Assembly: GCA_903825445.1 (NCBI GenBank)
Contig: CAIKAS010000067.1
Coordinates: 1 to 42,267, forward strand
Source of the DNA: an uncultured Acidobacteriia bacterium
GTDB taxonomy: Bacteria; Acidobacteriota; Terriglobia; Bryobacterales; Bryobacteraceae
DNA: 42,267 nucleotides
Direction: 5' to 3'
Shown here piece after piece: positions 7,138-15,686 of this stretch (position 1 is its first letter; the number at the start of each line of letters is the position of its first letter). Made by a program: the position numbers and the translations under genes. The notes beneath the pieces were generated by a model. It was not told the origin of the DNA. It saw nothing but the letters and a program-made list of their open reading frames with translations, and did not search any database.

Positions 7138-8094
7138 TTGCCTCGCGACGTCAACAGCATTCTGATCGTCCGTTTGGGCGCGATGGGTGACATCATTCAC
7201 GCCCTGCCCGGTGTTGCCTCGTTGAAACAGAGTTTTCCCGGCGCGCACCTTACCTGGGTCGTCGAATCAAAATGGCAACCACTGCTTGCAGACGGCGGAT
7301 TAGCCGACCGGATTGTTCTGTTTCACCGGCATCAGCCAGCCACCTGGGCCCAAACCCGGCGGGAACTCCGCGAGCGGACGTACGATTTGGCCGTGGATTT
7401 TCAGGGGCTCATCAAGTCGGCTCTTGTTGCCCACTTTGCAAGCCCTGAGCGGATTGTGGGGCTTGGACCTGGCTTTGTCCGTGAACGTCCGGCCAGTTGG
7501 TTCTATTCGACGCGCGTCAAGGCAACGGCCACTCACGTGGTCGATCGGGCAATTGAACTGGCTGCGGGAGCGGGAGCAACTACTAGTCTGCAGACGTTTC
7601 CACTCCCCGCTGGATCGCCCGAGGGCGTGCTGCCGAATCCGCCTTTCGTGCTTGCCAGCCCCTTGGCCGGATGGGTATCGAAGCAATGGCCCCTTGAACA
7701 CTATGAGAGTCTGGCGGAAATGCTCCGAAAGCGCCTCGGAATGCCGCTCGTCCTGAATGGGGCACCAAATTCGCTGCCAAAACTCCCGTGGGCGGTGCGC
7801 CATGAAAGCGGGATCGCAGGCCTGATCGATGCTACAAGGCGCGCGGCGCTGGTTGTCGGTGTCGATAGCGGCCCTCTGCATCTGGCAGCGGCGCTCGGTA
7901 AGGCAGGGGTGGCAATCTTCGGCCCCACCGATCCGGCACGCAATGGTCCTCGTGGCGGCGACTTCCAGGTTTTCCGCGCTCCTGGCGTGGCCACCACTCA
8001 TCACAGAGGAGAAGTGATCGACCTGTCCATGCGGGCTATTCTTCCTGAACAGGTCTTCGACGCGCTCGCCGCCCGGGTGCGATGCCACGCGTAA
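7138..8094 (+). CDS. waaC: Glycosyltransferase family 9, WaaC-like heptosyltransferase
   Basis: About 318 residues, GT-B fold, family GT9. It would transfer L-glycero-D-manno-heptose from ADP-heptose to the Kdo of the lipopolysaccharide core on the cytoplasmic face of the inner membrane. Diagnostic stretches: 'SILIVRLGAMGDIIHALP' at the N-terminus with the conserved Gly-Asp acceptor loop, 'AVDFQGLIKSAL', and the donor-binding 'VGVDSGPLHLAAALGKAGVAI' followed by 'FGPTDPARNGPRG'. The start is uncertain: only TTG codons precede the first conserved residues (7123 or 7138); 7138 is chosen because a -10 box overlaps the other. The gene overlaps the next one by 13 bases, so they form an operon. The acceptor specificity (heptose I against another core sugar) is not certain. 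Confidence 0.85.
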   Translation: MPRDVNSILIVRLGAMGDIIHALPGVASLKQSFPGAHLTWVVESKWQPLLADGGLADRIVLFHRHQPATWAQTRRELRERTYDLAVDFQGLIKSALVAHFASPERIVGLGPGFVRERPASWFYSTRVKATATHVVDRAIELAAGAGATTSLQTFPLPAGSPEGVLPNPPFVLASPLAGWVSKQWPLEHYESLAEMLRKRLGMPLVLNGAPNSLPKLPWAVRHESGIAGLIDATRRAALVVGVDSGPLHLAAALGKAGVAIFGPTDPARNGPRGGDFQVFRAPGVATTHHRGEVIDLSMRAILPEQVFDALAARVRCHA

Positions 8095-8678
8095 TGCCAG
8101 CCCCGCCATCCGAAGCCGCGCAGCGTCGCCATTGGTTTCCTAAGCCTTACGCCGATATGGTGGCACGAATGCGCGTGCCGGCCGGATTCGTGATCCTGGC
8201 CGCGTTCGGTTGGTTCTCCCACCCCACGGCGAGGTCTTTGCTCGTCGGACTTCCCTTTTCGTTTGCCGGGCTGATGCTCCGGGCGTGGGCGGCCGGACAC
8301 CTCGCTAAGAACATGCGTCTGGCCCAATCCGGGCCCTATGCGGCAACCCGCAACCCGCTGTATTTGGGAACACTGATTACCGCATTTGGCTTAGCAGCTG
8401 CCGGGCACAGTCCAGTACTCGCGGTGATTTTCGCGATTATATTCGCCTTGGTTTATCTGCCCGCGATCGAGTTGGAAGAGCAACATCTAACTGTAATACT
8501 GCCGGGGTACCGTGAATTCGCTGCCCGGGTTCCCCTGCTTATGCCGCGTTGGCCGGCAAACTGGGGTTCCGACGCGTTTTCGAGCGCACTTTACAGGAAG
8601 AACCAGGAATATCAGGCGCTCATCGGCTGGGTGGCCGCAGTTGCCTGGTTATTCTTGCGATATCGTGTATTGCGTTAA
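8082..8678 (+). CDS. Isoprenylcysteine carboxyl methyltransferase-like membrane protein
   Basis: A 198-residue polytopic membrane protein of the ICMT/PEMT-type methyltransferase family. After a cytosolic N-terminus there are hydrophobic spans near residues 30-47, 54-70, 98-128 and at the C-terminus (178-193). The SAM-binding signature is visible: 'SGPYAATRNPLYLG' at about 84-97, then 'IELEEQHL..ILPGYREFAARVPLLMP' at about 130-155, which match the conserved N-P-x-Y and E-E elements. Bacterial members methylate unknown small or lipid substrates. The start lies inside the end of the heptosyltransferase gene (13-base overlap), which points to a role in lipid or envelope modification, but this is inference. 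Confidence 0.8.
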   Translation: MPRVMPAPPSEAAQRRHWFPKPYADMVARMRVPAGFVILAAFGWFSHPTARSLLVGLPFSFAGLMLRAWAAGHLAKNMRLAQSGPYAATRNPLYLGTLITAFGLAAAGHSPVLAVIFAIIFALVYLPAIELEEQHLTVILPGYREFAARVPLLMPRWPANWGSDAFSSALYRKNQEYQALIGWVAAVAWLFLRYRVLR

Positions 8679-8711
8679 CTAAATTTGATGTTCCGATAAC
8701 TGACTGTTTTG

Positions 8712-8720
8712 TGGCATAAT
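8712..8720 (+). promoter_or_regulatory. Extended -10 promoter of the matrixin operon, leaderless
   Basis: TG-G-CATAAT (8712-8720) ends 7 nt before the ATG at 8728. The expected transcription start coincides with the start codon, so the mRNA should lack a 5' leader. No Shine-Dalgarno is present. Confidence 0.5.
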
Positions 8721-8727
8721 CCATACC

Positions 8728-9294
8728 ATGTTCCGCAATCTCATAAGATGGGGGGCGCTGCTTGCACCGGCCCTCCTGCTGTTTCAAACCGCTTCTGCCT
8801 CGGATATACCAAGGCTTTCGTTTGACGAGATGACCGACGTTTCTGAAATCGTCGTCTCTGGACACGTCACGCGCACGTGGACGGCCTGGGACGCAGAGCA
8901 CAAGTATATTTGGACGCACTACGAATTGGCGGTCTCAGCGGTCCACAAGGGCGCGGCGGGGCCGACCGTCGATATTGCGGAGCCGGGCGGCGCAGCTGAC
9001 GGAATTGCGATGAGCATTTCAGGTGGCACCGGCTATCGTGTTGGCGAGAGTGTCCTGGTCTTTCTCTCCCGCATGCCGAACGGATATCTGAGAACCTCAG
9101 GTTTCGGCCAGGGCAAGTTCCTGGTGGACGCTAACGGCCAGTTGCAGGGTTCGGCGACCTTGAAGATCGCTGACACCGTTACCGTCGGCAGCAGTGCTTC
9201 TGCTGCGATCCGGTCGCTGGACGGTATGACTGTCAGCCATGTTAACCAGTTGGTATCCGCCCGCGTGCGGATTCACGGAGGAAATGCACAGTGA
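8728..9294 (+). CDS. Secreted hypothetical protein paired with a matrixin protease
   Basis: A 188-residue protein with a clear Sec signal peptide (charged start, hydrophobic core about residues 9-22, cleavage likely after 'TASAS'). The mature part is predicted to be all beta: 'IVVSGHVTRTWTAWD', 'WTHYELAVSAVHKG', 'GYRVGESVLVFLSRMPNGYLRTSGFGQGKFLV'. No catalytic motif or Cys pair is seen. It overlaps the start of the metalloprotease gene by four bases (GTGA), so the two are co-translated, and it may be an inhibitor, chaperone or partner of that protease. No family name is offered. Confidence 0.7.
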   Translation: MFRNLIRWGALLAPALLLFQTASASDIPRLSFDEMTDVSEIVVSGHVTRTWTAWDAEHKYIWTHYELAVSAVHKGAAGPTVDIAEPGGAADGIAMSISGGTGYRVGESVLVFLSRMPNGYLRTSGFGQGKFLVDANGQLQGSATLKIADTVTVGSSASAAIRSLDGMTVSHVNQLVSARVRIHGGNAQ

Positions 9295-11468
9295 AGATCC
9301 TGAGAATCCTGCCCCTCGCTTTGTGCGCACTCCCCTGCGCATTTGGCTATATCGGAGAGACCTTCACAACTACCGGTGCCACTCCGCAAACCATTCAAAT
9401 CACGCACCCCGATTACGCCAGTCTCCAGTTCTATGTCAATACACTGGTCGTCGGCGGGGCCACCAGCAGCCTTGTGGGTGCTGCCTCGCCCGTGATTTCA
9501 ACCAGCAGTAACCCCGTTGCTGCAATAGAAGCCGCTATGGCCAGTTGGAACAACGTGGGAGCCGCCGATATCAGATTCTCCGGTCTCCAGACCACCACCG
9601 TGGGTCACAACTCAGCCGACTGCCTGAACGTGATCAGCATCGCAGCCACTGCGGGAGACCTCGCCGTGCTCGGCGTGACGTCCGGCAGCAATGGCGTGGT
9701 TGGTTTAACTGTGAACAGCTACGTTCAGGGAGCAGGCAGCGTCTGCGGCGGCACCACCAGCGTTCCGGCGGGTTCGATAATTGACTCGGACATCCTCTTG
9801 AATCCTTTGTTCGAGTTTTCCACCGACGGTACCACAGGCACCAAGGACGTGCAGGCCGTTGTCACGCACGAATTAGGCCATGTGCTCGGCATGAATCATT
9901 CCGGTTTGCTCGCGGCCACAATGTACCCTTTTACGGCAAAGCTTCAGCGGCATCTGAGCTGGGATGAAAAGGCGTTTGCCGCCACATATTACCCCTCGGG
10001 CACAAAGTCCCTCGGGACGATCAGCGGCGCCGTGACTTTGGGCTCCGCTCCCGTTGTCTATGGACTCGTCACTCTGACAGATGTTTCCGTGGGTGGTGGC
10101 AAGACCATCGGCACCTTGACCGACGCCAACGGTAACTATTCGGTTCAGGTGCCGACGGGCATCTATAACGTTTATGCCGAACCACTGAATAGTTTCATCG
10201 GCGCCGCCAATATTTATTCCCTCACCAGTACCACAGGCACCCTGAATAGTGCGCTGGCCACTACCAATTTCACGGCGACATTCTCCGGCGGGAATACAAC
10301 CAGTCCGCCAACATTCACCGTAACGGTCGGTTCCACTTCAACTGCTAATATTTCGGTCGTCAGCGGAGCCACTACGCTGGCGGTTCCGTTTTACGGCATC
10401 GGCAAGGCCGGTGCCAGCGGTGATATTTCGACCTTCTCGTCGATCGGTGGCGCCATACCTTTAGTAGCCGGCGCTTCCTACGACATCGCAGTGACGGGTA
10501 CCGGTATTGACTCAACCGTAACGTTCCCTTTTATCGGCACCAACGTTACTTTGGTTGGCTCCCCGCGTGTTGATTCTTCCGGCACTGTCGGAGGCAATCC
10601 GATCATCCGGCAGACTTTGTCGATCGGAAGCCAAACCAATGCCACTATCGGATCGCTCTGGATTGTCAAAGGCTCCAGCATCCTGCCATTAACCGGAATT
10701 CTCGATCTCGAACCGATGGTGCCCACGGTCAATAACATTTTGCCCTTGTATAGCTCGAGTACTTCCATCACCTCGGGCCAGTTCGTCTCCATCTACGGAA
10801 ACAACCTCACCTCCAACACCCGCATATGGAACGCCAGCACGGATTTCACGGGCGGTACAGCTGCCGGGAGTCCCTTACCCACATCACTGGATGGCGTAAC
10901 CGTAACGGTGAACTCGCAGCCGGCAGCCGTATACTTCATCAGCCCGGCTCAGATCAATTTCATCGTGCCGTCTAATCTCACGGCAGGGACCGCCAATATT
11001 GTGGTAGGGAACGGCGGGTCCTCTGCGCCAACTTTTGCTCCCGATGCCATCGCCACCTCGTCGCCGTCGTTTTTCATATATGGGGCGGCCAGCCCTTACT
11101 ACGTGTCGGCCTACAACTTCCCCAGCTATTCGTTGGTTGGGGATCCGGCGGTGCAGAGCGGGTCGGTGAAGGCGCTTCCGAATGGAACCGTCATCATATA
11201 TGCCACCGGCCTCGCGCCTGAAAACGGTGGAGTGGTTGCCTCCGGGTCCACCGCTTTCACCGGCACGGTTACGATCAAGGGGGTGTCGGGGAACAACTCG
11301 TTCACAGCCACCGCGAGTTCCACGACGCTGATCTTTGCGGGCCTCTTCCAGGTCAATATGACGTTGCCGGCGAACGTCCCGTCCGGCAACTACCTGCTCA
11401 CCATGACTACTCCGAATGGTTCGACGGCGAGTTCGGGGATCTCCGTGGTATTGCCCGTCGGGCCGTAA
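9291..11468 (+). CDS. Secreted matrixin-type zinc metalloprotease with TIGR03437-type C-terminus
   Basis: 725 residues starting with GTG and a signal peptide (hydrophobic core about 5-18). The matrixin catalytic domain occupies about 25-240: zinc motif HExxHxxGxxH with His193, Glu194, His197 and His203, and a Met-turn at Met211 ('AATMYPF'). Residues about 245-300 resemble a carboxypeptidase-regulatory-like beta-sandwich ('GTISGAVTLG...TLTDANGNYSVQVPTGIYNVY'). From about 478 to the end the sequence follows the TIGR03437 domain known chiefly from Solibacter ('SITSGQFVSIYGNNL', 'PTSLDGVTVTVNSQPAAVYF', 'ISPAQINFIVP'). It is likely secreted or surface-attached and active on protein. It is coupled to the preceding small secreted protein by a GTGA overlap. 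Confidence 0.88.
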   Translation: MKILRILPLALCALPCAFGYIGETFTTTGATPQTIQITHPDYASLQFYVNTLVVGGATSSLVGAASPVISTSSNPVAAIEAAMASWNNVGAADIRFSGLQTTTVGHNSADCLNVISIAATAGDLAVLGVTSGSNGVVGLTVNSYVQGAGSVCGGTTSVPAGSIIDSDILLNPLFEFSTDGTTGTKDVQAVVTHELGHVLGMNHSGLLAATMYPFTAKLQRHLSWDEKAFAATYYPSGTKSLGTISGAVTLGSAPVVYGLVTLTDVSVGGGKTIGTLTDANGNYSVQVPTGIYNVYAEPLNSFIGAANIYSLTSTTGTLNSALATTNFTATFSGGNTTSPPTFTVTVGSTSTANISVVSGATTLAVPFYGIGKAGASGDISTFSSIGGAIPLVAGASYDIAVTGTGIDSTVTFPFIGTNVTLVGSPRVDSSGTVGGNPIIRQTLSIGSQTNATIGSLWIVKGSSILPLTGILDLEPMVPTVNNILPLYSSSTSITSGQFVSIYGNNLTSNTRIWNASTDFTGGTAAGSPLPTSLDGVTVTVNSQPAAVYFISPAQINFIVPSNLTAGTANIVVGNGGSSAPTFAPDAIATSSPSFFIYGAASPYYVSAYNFPSYSLVGDPAVQSGSVKALPNGTVIIYATGLAPENGGVVASGSTAFTGTVTIKGVSGNNSFTATASSTTLIFAGLFQVNMTLPANVPSGNYLLTMTTPNGSTASSGISVVLPVGP

Positions 11469-11504
11469 ACGCGCATTCCCCGGGTAGTAGCGCTGCCACG
11501 CCGC

Positions 11505-11510
11505 TACAAT
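11505..11510 (+). promoter_or_regulatory. -10 box of tyrS
   Basis: TACAAT (11505-11510) lies 9 nt before the GTG start of tyrS. It predicts a leader of two or three bases or none. No -35 match is seen at 16-18 nt. Confidence 0.4.
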
Positions 11511-11519
11511 GGGAGTTCC

Positions 11520-12749
11520 GTGTCTGCCACCGTTGAAGAGCAACTAACTTACATCCGCAAGGGCCTTGTGGAACTGATTCGCGAGCAGGACCTTCGCGAG
11601 CGCATCTTACTCCGCGCTCGCGAAGGCCGTCCGCTCCGCGTCAAGGCCGGTTTCGATCCGACGGCGCCTGACCTGCACCTCGGCCATACTGTCCTGCTGC
11701 GTAAACTCAAGCATTTTCAGGATCTTGGCCATCAGGTCATCTTCCTGATCGGCGATTCCACCGCCATGATCGGTGACCCAACCGGTCGCAACGCCACACG
11801 TCCCCCGCTGACCCGCGAGGCAATTCTCGCCAATATCGAAACGTACAAAGCGCAGGTATCGAAGATTCTCGACCCCGAAAAGAGCGAGGTTCGTTTCAAC
11901 AGCGACTGGCTCGGGACCATGCGCTATGAGGACATCGTCCGGCTCTGCTCTCGTTACACCGTCGCTCGCCTGCTGGAACGCGACGATTTCGCCAAACGCT
12001 ACAAAGAAGGCGTGGCAATCTCCATGCATGAGTTGCTCTACCCGCTGGCTCAGGGTTACGATTCCGTGGCGCTCGAATGCGACATCGAACTCGGCGGCAC
12101 CGATCAGAAGTTCAATCTTCTTGTAGGGCGCGAACTTCAGAAGGACTATGGCCAGCCGCAGCAAATCGTGGCTACCACTCCCCTGCTCGAAGGGCTGGAC
12201 GGCGAGAAGAAGATGTCGAAGTCGCTCGGCAATTACATCGGCATCACCGAACCAGCCGAAGTGATGTTCCGCAAGATCATGCAGATCAGCGACAGCCTCA
12301 TGTTCCGCTATTACGAGCTCCTCACCGATACCAGCATGACCGAGATCGCCGCCATGCAGGAACGAATCGCCAAAGGGGCGCTGCATCCGATGACGGCCAA
12401 GATGGAACTGGGTCGGCTGATCGTGACCGACTTCCACTCCGCGGCCGATGCAGGTCGCGCCGCAGACGAATTCAACCGTGTCGTGCAGCGGAAAGAAGTT
12501 CCGGCCGATATTCCACTGGTCTCGTTGCCAGATGGCGTACAGGGACCGAACGGCCTTCATGTGGAAAAACTAATTGCGCGCGTCGGGCTTGCCGAGTCCG
12601 TGGCTGACGCAAGTCGCAAACGCAAAGCGGGTGCGATCGAGATCAACGGACTGCGCGTGACGGACTTACTTATTCCCGCCGTTGGCGGAGAGTTATTAAT
12701 CCAGGTAGGGAAAAACTGGCGTCGCGTGACCGTAGGCCAGCCACGCTGA
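11520..12749 (+). CDS. tyrS: Tyrosyl-tRNA synthetase
   Basis: 409 residues, class Ic aminoacyl-tRNA synthetase that charges tRNA(Tyr) with tyrosine in the cytoplasm. The HIGH signature is HLGH at 53-56, in '[16 protein letters not shown]', and the KMSKS loop is at 231-235. The tyrosine-binding region '[25 protein letters not shown]' is intact. The C-terminus holds an S4-like RNA-binding domain ('[18 protein letters not shown]'). Length and motifs match the TyrZ-like bacterial subgroup rather than E. coli TyrS. GTG start without Shine-Dalgarno; a -10 box nearby suggests a nearly leaderless mRNA. The gene converges with the EAL gene, 10 nt apart. Confidence 0.95.
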   Translation: MSATVEEQLTYIRKGLVELIREQDLRERILLRAREGRPLRVKAGFDPTAPDLHLGHTVLLRKLKHFQDLGHQVIFLIGDSTAMIGDPTGRNATRPPLTREAILANIETYKAQVSKILDPEKSEVRFNSDWLGTMRYEDIVRLCSRYTVARLLERDDFAKRYKEGVAISMHELLYPLAQGYDSVALECDIELGGTDQKFNLLVGRELQKDYGQPQQIVATTPLLEGLDGEKKMSKSLGNYIGITEPAEVMFRKIMQISDSLMFRYYELLTDTSMTEIAAMQERIAKGALHPMTAKMELGRLIVTDFHSAADAGRAADEFNRVVQRKEVPADIPLVSLPDGVQGPNGLHVEKLIARVGLAESVADASRKRKAGAIEINGLRVTDLLIPAVGGELLIQVGKNWRRVTVGQPR

Positions 12750-12759
12750 TGCTGACAGT

Positions 12760-13869
12760 CTAGGCCAACGCCAGGCCGACCGTTTCCGGCACGAAAGCTG
12801 GCTCGAATCCCGACGCGTCAGGTGAGGGCTGGATCGCACGAGCAAGGTGTTTCAGATCAAGCGATGTCCCTGCCATTCCGGGCGCGGGGCTTCCGAACAG
12901 ATATCCCTGCATGCAATGAACTTCTGCGTCCCAAAGCGATTCCATGATGGAAACGCGATCCACGTTTTTCGCAATCACGCCGACGCCCAGCCCCTGCGCA
13001 ACTTCGACGAGCCTCCACACTGCGGCGGCCTCGCGCGGCTGGTCCATTCGATGGATCAGGTGTTTGTCCAGCTTGATATAGTCGGGCCGTAGGTCACAAA
13101 CCAGACGGAGGGCATCGGCGCTGGCAGTGACGTCATCCAGTCCGAAACCAATACCCTGCTCACGAAGAAAATCTCCGATTCGGTGAAGATGGTCTACGTC
13201 GGGGTTTCGGGTCGATTCCACCGCTTCAAATACAAAGTTGCCTGGCGACATGCCTGTTTCCTTCAGTGCGTGCAGCGTGTCCTGCATGCAGTGAGTCGGC
13301 CGCTGGATTGTAGACGGAATGAAGTTGATAAAGCAAAGTGAAGCCTCCGGCTGTTCCGCTGCAATGGTGTGTAACGCAAGCTGTCGCGCGTAAGAGTCGA
13401 ACCCCCGAAGATCGCGGCGGGCTGCGGCGGCCATGATCTCCGCTCCCTCCCTGCGATGGCCTTTGGTGACCCGAAGCAGGCATTCCCGCCCGATGGTGCG
13501 CCGCGCTGCAGTGTCAACAATAGGCTGAAACCAGATGGAGAAGGCATCGTCAGTCACGGCCTTCTCGAACCACGACGTCTCGAAAAGCGACCACCAGGCC
13601 TCCAGCCTCGTAGTGACCGGAAATTCGTTGGGGAAGTTCAGTTCGTCCACCACGCTGACAGCATCGCGTACGGGGGCGGAAAGAATACTTCGAAGCAGGG
13701 CAATAACTTGCTCCGGCGCATGGTCATCCTCGCCGGCGGCATCGCTTCCGGATTCGATCACGATCATTTCCCCCTGGGAACAATATGCGATTCCGTGCTT
13801 CTCGAGTGCGCCAACGAGCAGGTCGCGCATCTCCGGTGTTGTCGCGATAAGTTTCAGAGTGGAAGCCAT
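12760..13869 (-). CDS. EAL-domain protein, probably catalytically impaired
   Basis: 369 residues. An N-terminal region of about 105 residues without a named domain precedes an EAL (cyclic-di-GMP phosphodiesterase) domain at about 108-335. Active-site candidates seen are Glu129 (in ECL, a common variant of EAL), Asn182, Glu215, Asp245-Asp246 and Lys266. The motif normally reading A-E-G-V-E is 'AKNVDR': Lys301 replaces the Glu regarded as general base, and loop 6 ('DDVTASADAL') is also degenerate. The protein may bind c-di-GMP without cleaving it. No membrane segment is seen. Start is supported by AAGGA five to six nt upstream. It is transcribed away from the acyl-CoA synthetase gene. Confidence 0.82.
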   Translation of the reverse strand: MASTLKLIATTPEMRDLLVGALEKHGIAYCSQGEMIVIESGSDAAGEDDHAPEQVIALLRSILSAPVRDAVSVVDELNFPNEFPVTTRLEAWWSLFETSWFEKAVTDDAFSIWFQPIVDTAARRTIGRECLLRVTKGHRREGAEIMAAAARRDLRGFDSYARQLALHTIAAEQPEASLCFINFIPSTIQRPTHCMQDTLHALKETGMSPGNFVFEAVESTRNPDVDHLHRIGDFLREQGIGFGLDDVTASADALRLVCDLRPDYIKLDKHLIHRMDQPREAAAVWRLVEVAQGLGVGVIAKNVDRVSIMESLWDAEVHCMQGYLFGSPAPGMAGTSLDLKHLARAIQPSPDASGFEPAFVPETVGLALA

Positions 13870-13951
13870 AATCTTTCCTTGTCTTTCATATCGGCGGGTG
13901 TCAGCGAAAACTCTAGGGTCCGTAAACCGACCCTGCGCAGGGACAAAGCGC

Positions 13952-13960
13952 TGATAAGCT
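13952..13960 (+). promoter_or_regulatory. Extended -10 promoter of the acyl-CoA synthetase
   Basis: TG-A-TAAGCT (13952-13960) lies 14 nt before the ATG at 13975, within the 105-nt gap shared with the divergent EAL gene. It predicts a leader of about 7 nt. No -35 is clear. Confidence 0.35.
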
Positions 13961-13974
13961 GAACCCTTAAGCCA

Positions 13975-15417
13975 ATGAACCTCTGTCAGTTATTCGACCT
14001 CTCCCTGCTCGGGCGCAAAGATACGGTTGGCCTGGAATACGACGGCGTCTCGTACACGTTTGGAGAGATCGATTCCCGCAGCAACCGCCTCGCGCAACTC
14101 CTTGTCGCGCGCGGCCTTGTCCCTGGAGACAGGCTCTGCTGCTACCTCGCCAACTGCGTAGAGATGATTGACCTCTACCTTGCCTGCGTGAAGGCCGGAA
14201 TTATCTTCGTTCCCATTAACATCCTTTACCGCGATCGCGAGATCTCGCACATTCTCAATGACGCCGCTCCACGCGCCGTCGTGTCACAAACGGAGCTCGA
14301 TTGCCCCGTGCCTGTCTGGACTCCATCCGAACTGGCGCAGGCCGCGGCAGGGTTGCCGGACTCGCGCCCGGAGGTTTCCGTCGATGGGGACGCCCCGGCG
14401 GGTATCATCTATACCTCCGGCACAACGGGCGCTTCCAAAGGCGCCGTGCTGACTCACCACAATTTCGCCATCAACGCCACTAATTTGGTTGCCTGCTGGG
14501 GCATCACTGCAGCCGACCGCTTTCTGCTTGCGCTGCCCTTGTTTCATGTCCACGGACTGGGCAACGGCATTCATTGCTGGCTGGTGAGCGGTTGCCGCAT
14601 GCGCTTGCTCGAACGTTTCGATCAGCGCTCGGCAGCTTCGGAGTTCCTGGATTTCCAGCCCACGCTCTTCTTCGGCGTGCCGACGGTTTATGTGCGGATG
14701 CTCGATTTCGACTCTGCAACAGCCAGTCGCATAGGCAGCGCCGCGCGCCTGTTTGTGTCGGGTTCTGCACCTTTGCCTGCCGAAGTATTGCGCGATTTTG
14801 AAAAGCTCTATGGTCACACCATTCTGGAGCGTTACGGCATGAGCGAAACTCTCATGAATATGAGCAATCCGTACGCGGGCGAACGAACCGCCGGTACCGT
14901 GGGCTTGCCCCTTCCCGGCATTTCGGCACGGTTGCTGAACGCGGCCGGTGAACCGGTGGCGGAGGGTGAAACCGGTGAGATTTATCTCCGAGGTCCCAAC
15001 ATATTCGCGGGCTACTGGCGCCGGGAAGAAGCCACAAAGGAGGCGTTTCGGGACGGCTGGTTCCGCACCGGAGATCTTGCCACACGCTCGCCCGACGGTT
15101 ATTACACCCTCTGCGGCCGTAAGAGCGACCTGATTATTTCAGGCGGCTTCAATATCTATCCGCGTGAGATCGAGGAATTCCTGCAGGAGCAACCCGAGAT
15201 TTCGGAGGCGGCAGTGAAGGGCGTGGCTGATCGGGCAAGGGGCGAAGTCCCGGTAGCCTATGTGGTTGTTCAGTCTGCCTTCGACGCCGACGGGATAGAA
15301 GCGCGTTGCCGGGCATCGCTGGCGTCATTCAAGATTCCGCGACGGTTTGTCGTCGTGGATACTCTGCCACGCAATGCGCTCGGAAAGGTCCAGAAACATT
15401 TACTGCCCGAAGGTTAA
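13975..15417 (+). CDS. AMP-forming acyl-CoA synthetase, MatB-like
   Basis: 480 residues, ANL superfamily. It activates a carboxylic acid through an acyl-adenylate to the CoA thioester. The P-loop-like motif 'YTSGTTGASKG' is at 146-156. 'LERYGMSETLMNMSNPYAGERTAGTVGLPLPGI', split here as the A5 region (about 284-316), closely follows malonyl/methylmalonyl-CoA synthetases (MatB). 'GWFRTGDLA' and the hinge 'GRKSDLIISGGFNIYP' follow, and the catalytic A10 Lys is Lys471 in 'NALGKVQK'. Dicarboxylate use is therefore likely but not proven; medium-chain acids are the alternative. It lies 269 nt upstream of a hydrolase/CoA-transferase/carrier operon on the same strand, so it may serve the same pathway. 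Confidence 0.88.
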   Translation: MNLCQLFDLSLLGRKDTVGLEYDGVSYTFGEIDSRSNRLAQLLVARGLVPGDRLCCYLANCVEMIDLYLACVKAGIIFVPINILYRDREISHILNDAAPRAVVSQTELDCPVPVWTPSELAQAAAGLPDSRPEVSVDGDAPAGIIYTSGTTGASKGAVLTHHNFAINATNLVACWGITAADRFLLALPLFHVHGLGNGIHCWLVSGCRMRLLERFDQRSAASEFLDFQPTLFFGVPTVYVRMLDFDSATASRIGSAARLFVSGSAPLPAEVLRDFEKLYGHTILERYGMSETLMNMSNPYAGERTAGTVGLPLPGISARLLNAAGEPVAEGETGEIYLRGPNIFAGYWRREEATKEAFRDGWFRTGDLATRSPDGYYTLCGRKSDLIISGGFNIYPREIEEFLQEQPEISEAAVKGVADRARGEVPVAYVVVQSAFDADGIEARCRASLASFKIPRRFVVVDTLPRNALGKVQKHLLPEG

Positions 15418-15509
15418 TGAAGTTCACTGATGGAGGTATAGATCTGCTCCCGGGTGGCGGGAACGAATACGATCCATGCCAGCGCCGCGAACATCCCTCG
15501 CGTCTTCAC
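15414..15509 (-). CDS. Possible 31-residue membrane peptide
   Basis: A short minus-strand reading frame starting with GTG: a basic start (MKTRG), a hydrophobic stretch of about 12 residues ('MFAALAWIVFVPA'), then 'TREQIYTSISELH'. Third codon positions are mostly G or C, as in real genes of this window. It lies in the 269-nt gap between the acyl-CoA synthetase and hydrolase genes and overlaps the stop codon of the former. No Shine-Dalgarno or promoter is clear, so chance is quite possible. Confidence 0.2.
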   Translation of the reverse strand: MKTRGMFAALAWIVFVPATREQIYTSISELH

Positions 15510-15686
15510 ATCAGTGAGACACCGACAGCTGACGAAAAGTAACTACCCAATACAAGGGTAATATCGGTTGCGTTACGCAAGGCCTCTCGCCATGCTGAAT
15601 GCCGCTTAGCTTCTTGCCGCATCCGTGTCAAGTCTGTGTTTATCCATGGTCAAAAGGCAAACCCTCGCGGTACGCTGGATGACGAC

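Noticed and set aside
11607-12560. 317-codon minus-strand open frame within tyrS.
   Set aside because: Shadow of a clear tyrosyl-tRNA synthetase with HIGH and KMSKS motifs.
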